From positions 1,984,001 through 2,048,000 of the forward strand of contig NZ_OZ061318.1 of the NCBI RefSeq assembly GCF_964063345.1: a DNA stretch of 64,000 nucleotides, given 5' to 3'. This DNA is from Pseudomonas lini (GTDB taxonomy: Bacteria; Pseudomonadota; Gammaproteobacteria; Pseudomonadales; Pseudomonadaceae). This document shows, piece after piece, positions 49,573 to 60,129 of the stretch. Numbering within the stretch: position 1 is the stretch's first letter; the number at the start of each line of letters is the position of its first letter. The position numbers were made by a program, and so were the translations under genes. Below the pieces are notes generated by a model. That model saw only the letters and a list, made by a program, of their open reading frames with translations, was not told the origin of the DNA and ran no database searches.

Positions 49573-50391
49573 ATGCAGCCCATGCTGAATATCGCGCTGC
49601 GCGCCGCCCGCAGCGCCAGTGAATTGATTTTCCGCTCCATCGAGCGCCTGGATACCATCAAGGTCGACGAAAAAGACGCCAAGGATTACGTATCCGAGGT
49701 GGATCGCGCCGCCGAACAGAAAATCATCGATGCGCTGCGCAAGGCTTACCCTAATCACTCGATCATGGGTGAAGAAACCGGCATGCACGCCGGTAACGGC
49801 ATCGAAGGCGAAGAGTACCTGTGGATCATCGATCCGCTGGACGGCACCACCAACTTCCTGCGCGGCATTCCTCACTTCGCTGTCAGCATTGCCTGCAAAT
49901 ACCGCGGTCGCCTGGAGCACGCTGTTGTTCTGGACCCGGTTCGCCAGGAAGAATTCACCGCCAGCCGTGGTCGCGGCACCCAACTGAACGGTCGTCGCCT
50001 GCGCGTCAGCGGCCGCACCAGCCTGGACGGCGCCCTGCTGGGTACCGGCTTCCCGTTCCGCGACGAGCAGATGGACAACCTCGACAACTACCTGGGCATG
50101 TTCCGCGCCCTGGTTGGCCAGACCGCCGGCATCCGCCGCGCTGGTGCAGCGAGCCTGGACCTGGCCTACGTGGCTGCCGGCCGTTTCGATGCATTCTGGG
50201 AATCGGGCCTGTCCGAGTGGGACATGGCTGCAGGCGCCCTGCTGATCCAGGAAGCTGGCGGCTTGGTGAGCGACTTCACCGGCGGTCACGATTTCCTTGA
50301 GAAAGGCCACATCGTCGCCGGCAACACCAAGTGCTTCAAGGCAGTACTGACGGCGATCCAGCCGCACCTGCCAGCTTCGCTGAAGCGCTAA
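49573..50391 (+). CDS. suhB: Inositol-1-monophosphatase family protein SuhB
   Basis: A 272-aa Mg-dependent phosphatase-fold protein. Metal-binding motifs are GEETG (residues 66-70), IDPLDGTTNF (86-95) and SEWDMAAG. In gammaproteobacteria SuhB also serves as a factor in rRNA transcription and, in P. aeruginosa, in virulence regulation; the enzymatic role is secondary. It is monocistronic with a strong terminator. Confidence 0.93.
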   Translation: MQPMLNIALRAARSASELIFRSIERLDTIKVDEKDAKDYVSEVDRAAEQKIIDALRKAYPNHSIMGEETGMHAGNGIEGEEYLWIIDPLDGTTNFLRGIPHFAVSIACKYRGRLEHAVVLDPVRQEEFTASRGRGTQLNGRRLRVSGRTSLDGALLGTGFPFRDEQMDNLDNYLGMFRALVGQTAGIRRAGAASLDLAYVAAGRFDAFWESGLSEWDMAAGALLIQEAGGLVSDFTGGHDFLEKGHIVAGNTKCFKAVLTAIQPHLPASLKR

Positions 50392-50410
50392 ACCCAAAAG
50401 CACCTCAAGA

Positions 50411-50443
50411 AAACGCCCCGACTTGTTCGGGGCGTTTTTTTTT
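50411..50443 (+). terminator. Intrinsic terminator of suhB
   Basis: A 10 bp perfect stem (50412-50421 with 50427-50436) followed by a run of T ending at 50443. Confidence 0.95.
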
Positions 50444-50558
50444 GCGCAGAAAATATCCCCCAACGTCGCACAATCCACGCGGGATCGGGCCTGCTCCCAC
50501 ATGGATTGCGCCTGGCCGGCCGGCATTGAGCGACCGCCTTTTATATGCATCCATAACG

Positions 50559-50593
50559 AAAAATGCCCCGCATCTTTCGATACGAGGCATTTT
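50559..50593 (-). terminator. Terminator of the rpsP-rimM-trmD-rplS operon
   Basis: Arms 50560-50570 and 50583-50593 pair with one mismatch; in the leftward direction the stem runs into TTTTTC. A second hairpin, 50596-50625, lies between it and rplS. Confidence 0.75.
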
Positions 50594-50643
50594 CTTGAAT
50601 CGCCAACCTGAACAGGCTGGCGATTCGGCATCGGAAGCTGGAC

Positions 50644-50994
50644 TTAAGCCAGTTTTTCCTTGATGCGAGCTGCTTTACCGGACAGGTCACGCAGGTAGTA
50701 CAGCTTGGCTTTACGTACGTCACCGCGACGCTTAACGGCCATGCTGTCGATTTGCGGGCTGTAGGTCTGGAAAGTACGCTCTACGCCAACACCGTTGGAG
50801 ATTTTACGAACGGTGAAAGCACTGTTTACGCCGCGGTTACGCTTGGCGATAACTACGCCTTCGAACGCTTGCAGACGCGAACGATCGCCTTCCTTCACTT
50901 TCACCTGAACGACAATGGTGTCGCCCGGGGCAAAGGTAGGGATCTCTTTGGTCATCTGCTCTGCTTCGAGTGCAAGGATGATTTTGTTAGTCAT
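50644..50994 (-). CDS. rplS: 50S ribosomal protein L19
   Basis: A 116-aa ribosomal protein at the 30S-50S interface. The [20 protein letters not shown] and [27 protein letters not shown] regions are typical. It is the last gene of the operon, 45 bases after trmD. Confidence 0.97.
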
Positions 50995-51039
50995 GCTGTG
51001 CTCCTAAGGTAAATCGTCGGATCTACCATCGATACGTTG

Positions 51040-51792
51040 TTAACTATCGTCCCGCTCGCGGATGTATTCCTCGAGCAGCTTCTTCTCTTCTCCAGAAAGC
51101 GAGCGGCTTTCCAGAAGATCGGCGCGTCGTTCAAAGGTCCTACCAAGGGACTGCTGTAAACGCCAACGCCGGATGTGCGCGTGATTGCCACTTAGCAATA
51201 CGTCGGGAACACGCTGATCCGCATACACCTCCGGTCGGGTGTAGTGCGGGCAATCCAGCAAACCATCCGTAAAGGAATCTTCCTCGGCGGAGTCCGCATG
51301 CCCTAAAGCTCCAGGCAGCAGTCGTGTAACCGCATCGATCAGGACCATCGCCGGCAGCTCGCCACCAGACAGTACATAGTCGCCAATCGACCACTCTTCA
51401 TCGACATGAGCATCAATAAAACGCTCGTCAATGCCTTCATAGCGGCCGGCAATCAGGATCAATGCATCCAGATTCGCCAACTCGCGTACCGCCGACTGAG
51501 TCAGTTGACGGCCTTGGGGGGACAGGTAAATTACCTTCGCCGCCTCCCCGGCTGCTGCCTTGGCCTGAACCAGAGCATCTTCCAGGGGCTTGATCTTCAT
51601 CACCATGCCCGGACCACCGCCAAATGGGCGATCATCCACAGTGTGATGTCGATCCGTCGTGTAGTCTCGCGGATTCCAACAGGTGAGCTGTAGCAACCCC
51701 TGTTTCACCGCCCGACTGGTGATGCCGTACTCGCTGATGGCGGAGAACATCTCGGGAAACAAACTGATCACTTCTACGCGCAGGTTAGCCAC
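51040..51792 (-). CDS. trmD: tRNA (guanine-37-N1)-methyltransferase TrmD
   Basis: A 250-aa SPOUT enzyme that makes m1G37 and prevents frameshifting. The knot region with YLSPQGRQL and [14 protein letters not shown] and the [11 protein letters not shown] motif are intact. The GTG start at 51792 gives the usual [17 protein letters not shown]-terminus, two bases after the rimM stop; the longer frame has an unrelated cysteine/arginine-rich start. Confidence 0.96.
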   Translation of the reverse strand: MANLRVEVISLFPEMFSAISEYGITSRAVKQGLLQLTCWNPRDYTTDRHHTVDDRPFGGGPGMVMKIKPLEDALVQAKAAAGEAAKVIYLSPQGRQLTQSAVRELANLDALILIAGRYEGIDERFIDAHVDEEWSIGDYVLSGGELPAMVLIDAVTRLLPGALGHADSAEEDSFTDGLLDCPHYTRPEVYADQRVPDVLLSGNHAHIRRWRLQQSLGRTFERRADLLESRSLSGEEKKLLEEYIRERDDS

Positions 51793-51794
51793 GT

Positions 51795-52331
51795 TTAGAA
51801 GTCCGCATCCCATTCCACCTTCATCTCGCCTGCGGCAAGGTCGACAGCCAACACGCATTGCTCCGTATAGGGCAACAGGCGCTCGCGATCATCCAGGCTG
51901 CCAGCGCAAGGCTTGACCACCATTACATCATTGGCGCCGGTTTCCAGAAGATGATCGATTTTCCCGAGCAATTGCCCGAGTTGATCAATAACCTTCAAAC
52001 CTTCCAGCTGGTACCAGTAGTACTCGCCGTCGTTCAATTCAGGGAACAGGTTGCGCGGCACGCAGATCTCATAACCAGCCAGAAGACGTGCTTCTTCACG
52101 ATCATCAAGACCCTTGAGCTTTGCGACCAGGAACTTGTCGTTCCCACGTCCGCTGACCAGCTCGACCTGCTTCACATTGCCTTCGCGCTTGAGCGTCCAG
52201 GTTTTGTACTGCAACAGGTTTTCAGTCGGATCAGTAAAGGAATACACCTTCACTTCGCCGCGAACGCCATGAACAGAATAAATTTTGCCAATAACGATCA
52301 AATCATCGGCAACAGCTGGCGTCGCGTTCAT
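51795..52331 (-). CDS. rimM: Ribosome maturation factor RimM
   Basis: A 178-aa factor that binds S19 and matures the 30S head. The N-terminal RimM domain ([21 protein letters not shown]) and a C-terminal PRC barrel ([12 protein letters not shown]) are present. It is five bases after rpsP. Confidence 0.95.
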   Translation of the reverse strand: MNATPAVADDLIVIGKIYSVHGVRGEVKVYSFTDPTENLLQYKTWTLKREGNVKQVELVSGRGNDKFLVAKLKGLDDREEARLLAGYEICVPRNLFPELNDGEYYWYQLEGLKVIDQLGQLLGKIDHLLETGANDVMVVKPCAGSLDDRERLLPYTEQCVLAVDLAAGEMKVEWDADF

Positions 52332-52336
52332 ATTGC

Positions 52337-52588
52337 TCAGGCCGCAGCCTTAGCAGATTCCTTCAACAACTGAGCAACGCGCTCAGAAGGTTGTGCACCA
52401 ACGCTCAGCCAGTAGGCTACGCGCTCTTGGTTCACGGACAGACGAACTTCTTGACCACGAGCAACAGGGTTGAAGAAACCAACCTGTTCCTTGTGCGAAC
52501 CGTCGCGCGGGTTGCGGCTGTCGGTTACGGTCAAGTGGTAAAACGGGCGCTTTTTGGAGCCGCCAAGGGCAAGACGGATTGTTAGCAT
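52337..52588 (-). CDS. rpsP: 30S ribosomal protein S16
   Basis: An 83-aa ribosomal protein. The start [19 protein letters not shown] is diagnostic. It is first of the rpsP-rimM-trmD-rplS operon. The 249 bases to ffh probably hold its promoter; two small hairpins with GC-rich stems lie near the ffh stop. Confidence 0.97.
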   Translation of the reverse strand: MLTIRLALGGSKKRPFYHLTVTDSRNPRDGSHKEQVGFFNPVARGQEVRLSVNQERVAYWLSVGAQPSERVAQLLKESAKAAA

Positions 52589-52837
52589 GTGAACATCGTT
52601 CCTGTAGTCGGTGCTGCAAATCTAAAGGCACAGCGGGCATAGGTGCCCGAAAGGCCGCATATTCTAAGGAATATCCGGACTTTTGCAAATGTCTTTTTCC
52701 GGCGGCCTATCGGTCGCCATGCAGATTTGCTATAGAGCCGTCGTTGAAAACGGCCAGTCAGCTCCCGCCAAGTGCGGGTTTGCTGGAGATCCCACTTCCT
52801 TGTGGGAGATGCAAGGGCAAGCCCTTGCGTGAATTCT

Positions 52838-54214
52838 TTACATTTTCGGCATGCCGCCGCCGGGCAACATACCGCCCATGCCGCGCATCATTTTGGCCAT
52901 TCCGCCTTTCGCGGAGAACTTCTTCATCATCTTCTGCATCTGCTTGTGCTGCTTGATCAAGCGACCGATGTCCTGCACCTGAGTGCCGGAACCCATGGCG
53001 ATCCGGCGCTTGCGCGAACCGCTGATCAGCTCAGGGTCGCGGCGCTCGGCCGGGGTCATGGAGTTGATGATGGCTTCCATCTGCTTGAACTGCTTTTCTG
53101 CCGCGCCCTGGGCGTTGCCCATTTGCGCCAGATTCACACCGCCGATGTTCGGCAGTTTGTCCATGAGGCCGCCGAGGCCGCCCATGTTCTTCATCTGTTG
53201 CAGCTGATCGCGGAAGTCTTCGAGATCGAAGCCCTTGCCCTTCTTCAGCTTCTTGGCCAGTTTATCGGCCTTGTCTTTGTCGAGGGTCTGTTCGGCCTGC
53301 TCGATCAGGCTGAGCACGTCGCCCATGCCGAGGATGCGCGAAGCAATACGCTCAGGGTGGAACGGCTCGAGCGCTTCGCTCTTCTCGCCCATACCGATGA
53401 ACTTGATCGGCTTGCCAGTGATGGCACGTACCGACAGCGCGGCACCGCCACGGGCATCGCCGTCGACCTTGGTCAGGATCACACCGGTCAGCGGCAGCGC
53501 ATCGCCGAAGGCCTTGGCCGTGTTGGCCGCGTCCTGGCCGGTCATGGCATCGACCACGAACAGGGTTTCAACCGGATTGATCGCGGCGTGCAGCGCCTTG
53601 ATCTCGCCCATCATCTCTTCGTCGATGTGCAGACGACCGGCGGTATCGACGATGACCACGTCGATGAATTTCAGTTTTGCTTCTTTAATAGCTGCTTGCG
53701 CGATGTCGACCGGCTTCTGGCTCAGGTCGGACGGGAAGAAGGTAACGCCAACTTCACCCGCGAGCATTTCAAGCTGCTTGATCGCCGCCGGACGGTAAAC
53801 GTCCGCGGACACGACCATGACCGACTTCTTCTTGCGCTCTTTAAGGAAGCGCGCGAGTTTGCCGGCGGTGGTGGTTTTACCCGCCCCCTGCAAACCTGCC
53901 ATCAACACGACGGCAGGAGGAACGGCGCTCAGGTTCAAGTCTTCGTTGGCCGCGCCCATCAGGCTTTCGAGTTCGGCCTGGACGATTTTCACGAAGGCCT
54001 GGCCCGGCGTCAGGCTGCGCGACACCTCGGTGCCAACAGCGCGTTCCTTGACCGAGTTGACGAAGTCTTTGACCACCGGCAAGGCGACGTCGGCTTCGAG
54101 CAACGCCATGCGCACTTCGCGCAGGGTGTCTTTGATGTTGTCTTCGGTCAGCTTGGCCTTGCCGGTGACATGGCGCAGCGTCTGCGAGAGACGGTCGGTT
54201 AAGTTTTCAAACAT
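52838..54214 (-). CDS. ffh: Signal recognition particle GTPase Ffh
   Basis: A 458-aa SRP54 homologue that targets membrane proteins co-translationally with 4.5S RNA and FtsY. It has an N-terminal helical domain, a GTPase domain with GLQGAGKTTTAGKLA and DTAGRLHIDE, and a methionine-rich M domain ending in MRGMGGMLPGGGMPKM. It is divergent from the CcsA-like gene. Confidence 0.97.
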   Translation of the reverse strand: MFENLTDRLSQTLRHVTGKAKLTEDNIKDTLREVRMALLEADVALPVVKDFVNSVKERAVGTEVSRSLTPGQAFVKIVQAELESLMGAANEDLNLSAVPPAVVLMAGLQGAGKTTTAGKLARFLKERKKKSVMVVSADVYRPAAIKQLEMLAGEVGVTFFPSDLSQKPVDIAQAAIKEAKLKFIDVVIVDTAGRLHIDEEMMGEIKALHAAINPVETLFVVDAMTGQDAANTAKAFGDALPLTGVILTKVDGDARGGAALSVRAITGKPIKFIGMGEKSEALEPFHPERIASRILGMGDVLSLIEQAEQTLDKDKADKLAKKLKKGKGFDLEDFRDQLQQMKNMGGLGGLMDKLPNIGGVNLAQMGNAQGAAEKQFKQMEAIINSMTPAERRDPELISGSRKRRIAMGSGTQVQDIGRLIKQHKQMQKMMKKFSAKGGMAKMMRGMGGMLPGGGMPKM

Positions 54215-54424
54215 TGCGCGATCCTTTCAGGCCCTGTGTAGACCGGGATAATGGCGGCCCAGACCGGAATAAACATGTGCTCGGCGAGCCTGCGGCGTGG
54301 GCAGGTCGCGGATTATAGCGAAGACTGCGTCTGGCGGACACCTCGCCGTCAGGTTGCATGGTCTTTCGTGCTGTGGGGGTTCTATGCCAAACTCAGCGCC
54401 TTTCGGGCTTGCCTAACAGGATTT

Positions 54425-55237
54425 ATGCTCCCCTTGTCACCCAGTTTGCTTACCTCCCTCGCCGCCGCCTGCTTGTATGCCGCTGCGACCCTCTATCAGG
54501 GCACTCGTCTGGCCACCGGCGCCAAGGCGAACAAGCGCCTGCTGGTCACGCTCGGTGTGCTGGCCGTGCTGGCCCACAGCGTCAGCCTGATCACCTATCT
54601 GCTGACACCGATCGGCCTGGCCCTGGACTTTTTCAGCGCCGCCAGCCTGATCGCCGCGGCGGTCATCGCCCTGACCCTGCTGGCCTGCTCGCGGATTCCG
54701 GTGGAAAACCTGCTGCTATTGCTGTTCCCGCTGGGCGCCGCCACCGTGCTGCTGGCACAGTTCGCCCCTGCCGGTACGGTGCAGATCATTGACGAAGAAC
54801 CAGGCATCCTCGCCCACATCCTCTTGTCGATCCTCGCATACGGCATGTTCACCATCGCGGTGTTCCAGGCGTTGCTGCTGCTGGTTCAGGACCATCAGCT
54901 CAAACACAAGCATCCGTCCGGGCTGATCAAGAACTTCCCGCCACTGCAAACCATGGAAAGCCTGCTGTTTGGTTTCCTCTGGGCCGGCTGGAGCCTGCTG
55001 TCGTTGTCGTTGATCTCCGGCTGGCTGTTCGTCGAGAACTTGTTCGCCCAGCACCTGGTGCATAAAACCCTGCTGGCGTGCCTGGCCTGGATCGTGTTCA
55101 GCGTGCTGCTTTGGGGGCGCAACCGCCTCGGCTGGCGCGGACACAAAGCCATCCGCTGGACCCTTGCCGGTTTCTGCCTGCTGATGCTGGCGTATTTCGG
55201 CAGCAAGCTGGTCCGCGAATACATTCTGCATATCTGA
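54425..55237 (+). CDS. CcsA/YpjD-like cytochrome c assembly-family membrane protein
   Basis: A 270-aa protein with about eight membrane segments of the CcsA/YpjD type (ALDFFSAASLIAA, IPVENLLLLLFPLGA and LAHILLSILAYGMFTIAVFQALLL are family-like). Histidines lie in predicted segments, as in heme-handling members. In pseudomonads this gene regularly lies opposite ffh; true involvement in cytochrome c maturation is not shown. ATG 54425 with AGGA upstream is chosen. The next gene starts 12 bases downstream. Confidence 0.8.
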   Translation: MLPLSPSLLTSLAAACLYAAATLYQGTRLATGAKANKRLLVTLGVLAVLAHSVSLITYLLTPIGLALDFFSAASLIAAAVIALTLLACSRIPVENLLLLLFPLGAATVLLAQFAPAGTVQIIDEEPGILAHILLSILAYGMFTIAVFQALLLLVQDHQLKHKHPSGLIKNFPPLQTMESLLFGFLWAGWSLLSLSLISGWLFVENLFAQHLVHKTLLACLAWIVFSVLLWGRNRLGWRGHKAIRWTLAGFCLLMLAYFGSKLVREYILHI

Positions 55238-55249
55238 CGGGCGGCATTA

Positions 55250-56491
55250 ATGGACGACTTGCCCATAGGGCCGATGCTCGCGGTGCTGGCCCTGCTGATT
55301 TTATGGTCGGGGCTGTTTACCGCCATCGAAGTTGCACACCATCACTTGCTGGCCCAGCGAACAGCCTCGCGCTCGAGCGACAAACCCGTGGCCAAGCTGA
55401 GTTTCCCGCTCAGCAGCCTGATCCTCTGCAACACCCTGTGCCGCGCGCTTGTGGTGGTCATCAGCACCTTGCTGGCGATTTTCACCTGGGCACAAAACGG
55501 TCCATGGATTGCCTGCCTCGGTGCCAGCGCGGTGTTGTTGGTGTTCGCCGACTACCTGCCGCGCACCCTTGCCGTGCGCTATCCGGATGCCGTCCTGACC
55601 CTGGGCAACACACTGCTCGGCATACCCTTGAAGATCGTCTACCCAGCGGCCTGGTTACTTAATGCCATCAGCCAACTGCTGATGCGACCATTCGCCCGCA
55701 AAATCAACGTGGTGCAGCAAAGCGAAGACGAGGCACCGGCAAATCGGCACGACGATCACGAACACGCAGCCAGTCGCCCGCATTTGCTGTCAGGTATCCA
55801 CGCGCTGGATAACATCACGGTCAACGATATTCTGGTACCGCGCAGTGACGTCGACGGAATCAATCTGGACGATTCCCTCGAAGAAATCATCGAGCAATTG
55901 CGCCATAACAGACGCACCCGCCTGCCGGTATTCCACAGCGACATCAACCAGGTCGAAGCGGTGCTCAACACCCGGCAGATCCGGCATTTGCTGCCGGATT
56001 CAAGTCTGACTCTGGAAGCGCTGCTGGCAGCCAGTCACGAACCGTACTTCGTACCGGAAAGCACGCCGTTACAGCTGCAATTGCTGAACTTCCACAAGCA
56101 GCAGCGGCGTTTGGGCATGGTGGTCGATGAGTACGGCGAAGTGCTGGGCATCGTGACCCTGGAAGACATTCTCGAAGAAATCGTCGGTGAGTTCGAAAGC
56201 CAGCACAGCCTGGATAACCCGCACATCCACCCGCTGGCCGATGGTCGCCTGGTGATCGAGGGTGCGGCATCGATTCGCGAGCTGAACAAAAGCCTTGGCT
56301 GGCACCTGCCCAGCGATGGCCCCAAAACCCTCAACGGGTTAGTGACCGAGGCGCTGGAAACGATTCCGGACAGTGCGGTTTGCCTGAAGATCGGGCGTTA
56401 TCGGCTGGAGATTCTGGAGACGGAAGACAACCGCGTCACGCGCGTGCTGGTCTGGCATACCAGCTCAGTGCCTGCCCTTTCCAAAATCTGA
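55250..56491 (+). CDS. CorC/HlyC-family (CNNM-like) membrane protein with CBS pair
   Basis: A 413-aa protein: a DUF21 membrane region (about residues 8-140, four segments), two CBS domains (about 190-310 with ILVPRSDVDGINLDD and VVDEYGEVLGIVTLEDILEEIVGE) and a C-terminal CorC_HlyC domain. Family members take part in Mg or Co efflux and tolerance; the haemolysin label sometimes given is historical. It follows the CcsA-like gene by 12 bases and ends in a hairpin terminator. Confidence 0.88.
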   Translation: MDDLPIGPMLAVLALLILWSGLFTAIEVAHHHLLAQRTASRSSDKPVAKLSFPLSSLILCNTLCRALVVVISTLLAIFTWAQNGPWIACLGASAVLLVFADYLPRTLAVRYPDAVLTLGNTLLGIPLKIVYPAAWLLNAISQLLMRPFARKINVVQQSEDEAPANRHDDHEHAASRPHLLSGIHALDNITVNDILVPRSDVDGINLDDSLEEIIEQLRHNRRTRLPVFHSDINQVEAVLNTRQIRHLLPDSSLTLEALLAASHEPYFVPESTPLQLQLLNFHKQQRRLGMVVDEYGEVLGIVTLEDILEEIVGEFESQHSLDNPHIHPLADGRLVIEGAASIRELNKSLGWHLPSDGPKTLNGLVTEALETIPDSAVCLKIGRYRLEILETEDNRVTRVLVWHTSSVPALSKI

Positions 56492-56492
56492 C

Positions 56493-56515
56493 AGCCCCCT
56501 GTAGCCAGGGGCTTT
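56493..56515 (+). terminator. Terminator after the CorC-like gene
   Basis: An 8 bp stem with one bulged C and a short loop, followed by TTTT, immediately after the stop codon. A type B REP pair follows. Confidence 0.65.
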
Positions 56516-56647
56516 TGTGGCGAGGGAGCTTGCTCCCGCTGGACTGCGAAGCAGGCCCGATCACAGACAGCTCAATTATCCTGAAAGAATGCATTCAGCC
56601 GTTTGCGGCCGCTATGCACCCGAGCGCGAGCAAGCTCCCTCGCCACA
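56516..56647. repeat. REPIN, type B
   Basis: Inverted type B REPs. The right copy has a GAGCGCGAG variant. Between 56648 and 56900 nothing is recognised except a probable promoter region for the transporter gene. Confidence 0.9.
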
Positions 56648-56900
56648 AAAGCCATCGCATCCTCCAAGCCGCTTGTTGAATCATTAGCCGCCTTCCTATA
56701 ATCAAGCCGCTTACCCAAGCCCCCGCCGAACCACGTGCTTACCCCGCGCGCAGCAGGTTCCGGTCAGATCATCGACAATATCCGCACCACCGCGACGACT
56801 GTTCCTACCTTGAACAGCGACCGTGCCTCCACCCACATCCCTGGGTATTCGACCATAATAATTCGCTCCATCGGGGCACATGACTGTCAGGGATTACCGC

Positions 56901-58217
56901 ATGACGACCAGCACGACATATAGCGAAACCACGCCTGCACAACCCACCAACTCCGCCACCCGAGTAGCCACCGCGAGTTTCATCGGCACGGCCATCGAAT
57001 TCTACGACTTCTACGTCTATGCCACGGCAGCGGCGCTGGTGATCGGTCCGGTGTTTTTTCCGCAGACCTCCGGCACCGCCCAAATGCTGTCGGCATTCCT
57101 CACCTTCGGTATCGCCTTCCTTGCGCGACCACTGGGTTCGGCGCTGTTCGGCCACTTCGGTGACCGCATCGGGCGTAAATCGACACTGGTCGCGTCCCTG
57201 CTGCTGATGGGCGTGTGTACCACGCTGATTGGCGTGCTGCCGGGTTACGACAGCATTGGCGCCTGGGCGCCGATTCTGCTTTGCGTGCTGCGCTTCGGCC
57301 AAGGCCTGGGGCTGGGCGGTGAATGGGGCGGCGCCGCGTTGCTGGCCACGGAGAACGCGCCCAAAGGCAAGCGCGCCTGGTACGGCATGTTCCCGCAACT
57401 CGGTCCATCGATCGGGTTTCTGGCGGCCAACGGCCTGTTCCTGACCCTGGCCATGAGCCTGAACGACGAGCAGTTCCGTTCGTGGGGCTGGCGGATTCCG
57501 TTCCTGCTCAGTGCCGCGCTGGTGATGGTCGGCCTGTATGTGCGCCTCAAGCTCCACGAAACCCCGGTGTTCGCCAATGCCATGGCTCGTCAGGAACGGG
57601 TGAAGATCCCGTTGGTCGAGCTGTTCAGCCAATACTGGGCGCCGATGCTGCTGGGTGCCGGCTCGATGGTGGTGTGTTACGCGTTGTTCTACATCTCGAC
57701 AGTGTTTTCGCTGAGCTACGGTGTGTCGACTCTTGGCTACACCCGAGAAACCTTCCTCGCTCTGCTGTGTTTCGCGGTGCTGTTCATGGCGGCCGCGACA
57801 CCGCTGTCGGCTTGGGCGAGTGATCGTTACGGGCGCAAACCGGTGCTGATCATCGGCGGCGTGCTGGCGATTCTGTCCGGGTTCCTGATGGAACCGCTGC
57901 TGACCCAAGGCTCGACCTGGGGCGTGGCACTGTTCCTGTGCATCGAATTGTTTCTGATGGGCGTGACGTTTGCGCCAATGGGCGCGCTGCTGCCAGAGCT
58001 GTTTCCGACCCACGTACGCTATACCGGCGCATCGGCAGCCTACAATCTGGGCGGGATTGTCGGAGCTTCGGCGGCGCCGTTCTTTGCGCAGAAACTGGTG
58101 GCGATGGGCGGTTTGAGTTATGTCGGCGGGTATGTGTCGGGGGCGGCGGTGCTGAGTTTGATTGCGGTGCTGTGCCTGAAGGAGACGCGGCATAACGATT
58201 TGAATCGGGTGGTCTGA
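56901..58217 (+). CDS. MFS transporter, metabolite:H+ symporter (MHS) family
   Basis: A 438-aa transporter with 12 predicted membrane segments. The MHS start (ASFIGTAIEFYDFYVYATAAALV), the loop motif GHFGDRIGRKSTL and the RFGQGLGLGGEWGGAALLATENAP region are clear. Substrates in this family include shikimate, alpha-ketoglutarate, proline and betaine; none can be chosen from sequence. ATG 56901, with AGGGA seven bases upstream, is preferred over ATG 56880. It is monocistronic. Confidence 0.87.
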   Translation: MTTSTTYSETTPAQPTNSATRVATASFIGTAIEFYDFYVYATAAALVIGPVFFPQTSGTAQMLSAFLTFGIAFLARPLGSALFGHFGDRIGRKSTLVASLLLMGVCTTLIGVLPGYDSIGAWAPILLCVLRFGQGLGLGGEWGGAALLATENAPKGKRAWYGMFPQLGPSIGFLAANGLFLTLAMSLNDEQFRSWGWRIPFLLSAALVMVGLYVRLKLHETPVFANAMARQERVKIPLVELFSQYWAPMLLGAGSMVVCYALFYISTVFSLSYGVSTLGYTRETFLALLCFAVLFMAAATPLSAWASDRYGRKPVLIIGGVLAILSGFLMEPLLTQGSTWGVALFLCIELFLMGVTFAPMGALLPELFPTHVRYTGASAAYNLGGIVGASAAPFFAQKLVAMGGLSYVGGYVSGAAVLSLIAVLCLKETRHNDLNRVV

Positions 58218-58223
58218 TAGACC

Positions 58224-58318
58224 GCCATCGCGGGCAAGCCCGCTCCCACAGGATTTAGGTTGTTCGCAGATTTGTGTACACCCAAAACCATGTGGGAGCG
58301 GGCTTGCCCGCGATAGCC
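58224..58318. repeat. REPIN, type A
   Basis: Inverted type A REPs in the convergent gap between the transporter gene and purT. Confidence 0.9.
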
Positions 58319-58327
58319 GCGACTCGA

Positions 58328-59509
58328 TTACAGCTCTACAACAACAGCCTGGGAAGCACGGGTCGCTTTAGCCCGTGCGGCCTCGATCGACTCATCACGC
58401 GCCAACGCCACACCCATCCGACGCTGGCCATTGACCTCAGGCTTGCCGAACAGACGCAACGCAGTATCTGGCTCGCTCAGCGCAGCGCCCAAATTGGCGA
58501 ATGCGGTTTGAGTCGATTGCCCTTCCACCAGAATCACCGCCGAAGCCGAAGGCCCGAACTGACGGATCAATGGAATCGGCAGGCCCAAGATCGCCCGTGC
58601 GTGCAGCGCGAACTGCGACAGGTCCTGGGAAATCAGGGTCACCAGACCGGTGTCATGTGGGCGCGGCGAGACTTCGCTGAACCAGACCTGATCACCCTTG
58701 ATGAACAACTCGACGCCAAACAGACCACGGCCACCCAAGGCTTCGGTCACCGCTTTGGCAACACGCTCGGATTCAGCCAGGGCAACCTGGCTCATGGCTT
58801 GTGGCTGCCAGGATTCCTGATAGTCGCCCTTCTCCTGACGGTGGCCAACCGGCGCACAGAACGTAGTGCCGCCAACGTGACGCACAGTCAGCAGGGTAAT
58901 TTCGTAGTCGAAATCGATGAAGCCTTCGATGATCACGCGACCTTTACCGGCGCGGCCACCCTCTTGAGCGTAATCCCAGGCTTTCTGCACGTCATCGACG
59001 CTGCGCAGCAGGCTCTGGCCTTTGCCCGAGGAACTCATGACCGGTTTGACCACGCATGGGAAACCCAGATCTTCGACAGCCTTGCTGTAGTCCTCGAAGG
59101 TGTCGGCGAAGTAGTACGGCGACGTCGGCAGGCCCAGTTCTTCGGCGGCCAGGCGACGGATGCCTTCGCGGTTCATGGTCAGCTGTGCGGCGCGAGCGGT
59201 CGGGATTACGGTGAAGCCTTCGGCTTCCAGCTCCACCAGGGTCGCGGTGGCGATGGCTTCGATTTCCGGCACGATGAAGTGCGGCTTCTCGGCTTCGATC
59301 ACTGCACGCAAGGCGGCGCCGTCGAGCATGTTGATCACATGGCTGCGATGGGCGACTTGCATGGCTGGCGCATTGGCGTAGCGATCGACGGCAATCACTT
59401 CAACGCCCAGGCGTTGCAGCTCGATCACCACTTCCTTGCCCAACTCGCCACAGCCACACAGCAATACGCGGGTCGCGGTTGGCGACAATGGAGTTCCGAT
59501 ACGGGTCAT
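58328..59509 (-). CDS. purT: Formate-dependent phosphoribosylglycinamide formyltransferase
   Basis: A 393-aa ATP-grasp enzyme that formylates GAR with formate and ATP in purine synthesis, independent of folate. [20 protein letters not shown] forms the N-terminal nucleotide fold, MSSSGKGQS is the ATP-grasp loop, and [25 protein letters not shown] holds the metal ligands. Length and ends match the family. Confidence 0.96.
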   Translation of the reverse strand: MTRIGTPLSPTATRVLLCGCGELGKEVVIELQRLGVEVIAVDRYANAPAMQVAHRSHVINMLDGAALRAVIEAEKPHFIVPEIEAIATATLVELEAEGFTVIPTARAAQLTMNREGIRRLAAEELGLPTSPYYFADTFEDYSKAVEDLGFPCVVKPVMSSSGKGQSLLRSVDDVQKAWDYAQEGGRAGKGRVIIEGFIDFDYEITLLTVRHVGGTTFCAPVGHRQEKGDYQESWQPQAMSQVALAESERVAKAVTEALGGRGLFGVELFIKGDQVWFSEVSPRPHDTGLVTLISQDLSQFALHARAILGLPIPLIRQFGPSASAVILVEGQSTQTAFANLGAALSEPDTALRLFGKPEVNGQRRMGVALARDESIEAARAKATRASQAVVVEL

Positions 59510-59598
59510 CTCAGGTCCTCAAGAAGCGGATCATCGAGGGAAGCGCGCTTCCCATGGGGAGAAAGCGCGGCATTTTACATGAACCTGAGGGTTTGGCT

Positions 59599-60066
59599 TC
59601 AGCTGGCGACGGCCTGATTGCGCAAGCGCCAGGCCATGATCAGCCATACGACCGTCACACCGGCGAACTTCGAGCCCATGGCGGTGAAGATCACGGCCGG
59701 AGTGAAGGCATCGATCATGCCGAAGAAGATGAAGGTGTCGAGCGGGATGCTCAGGGCCGAACTTATCCACAGGCGATCATGCAATGGCCGCTTGGTAATG
59801 CTGAACACCAGCCAGTCGATGCCCTCGGACACGGCGAACGCGATGGCGCTGGCCAGGGCAATGGACGGGTCGGAAGTGACGTAGGACAGTACCAGCGCCA
59901 CCAGCATCGCCGCGATCGCGCCGTGACCGAAGCGGGTTTGCACCATGTCGCGCAGCACGAACACCAGCCCACCCCAGGCCGACCAGATGATGTCCAGGTG
60001 CGGGGCGCTGGAAAAGGCGTAATTGATCAACACGACGCTGCTGATGTAAGCGATCAGGAAGAGCAT
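59599..60066 (-). CDS. VUT-family (YhhQ-like) membrane protein, short form
   Basis: A 155-aa hydrophobic protein with about five membrane segments. ALSIPLDTFIFFGMIDAF and VSEGIDWLVFSITKR resemble the C-terminal part of queuosine-precursor (preQ0/preQ1) transporters of the YhhQ/VUT family, which are usually about 220 aa. It may be a shortened relative rather than a true transporter. It is 89 bases upstream of purT on the same strand. Confidence 0.7.
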   Translation of the reverse strand: MLFLIAYISSVVLINYAFSSAPHLDIIWSAWGGLVFVLRDMVQTRFGHGAIAAMLVALVLSYVTSDPSIALASAIAFAVSEGIDWLVFSITKRPLHDRLWISSALSIPLDTFIFFGMIDAFTPAVIFTAMGSKFAGVTVVWLIMAWRLRNQAVAS

Positions 60067-60129
60067 GGAGGTGGGGGATACCTGTCAATTTGGTGCACAG
60101 GGTACTTCATCTTCAGCGCACAGATCACC

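Noticed and set aside
50596..50625. Hairpin next to rplS as its main terminator
   Set aside because: It has no U-tract in the leftward direction; the stem at 50560-50593 fits better.
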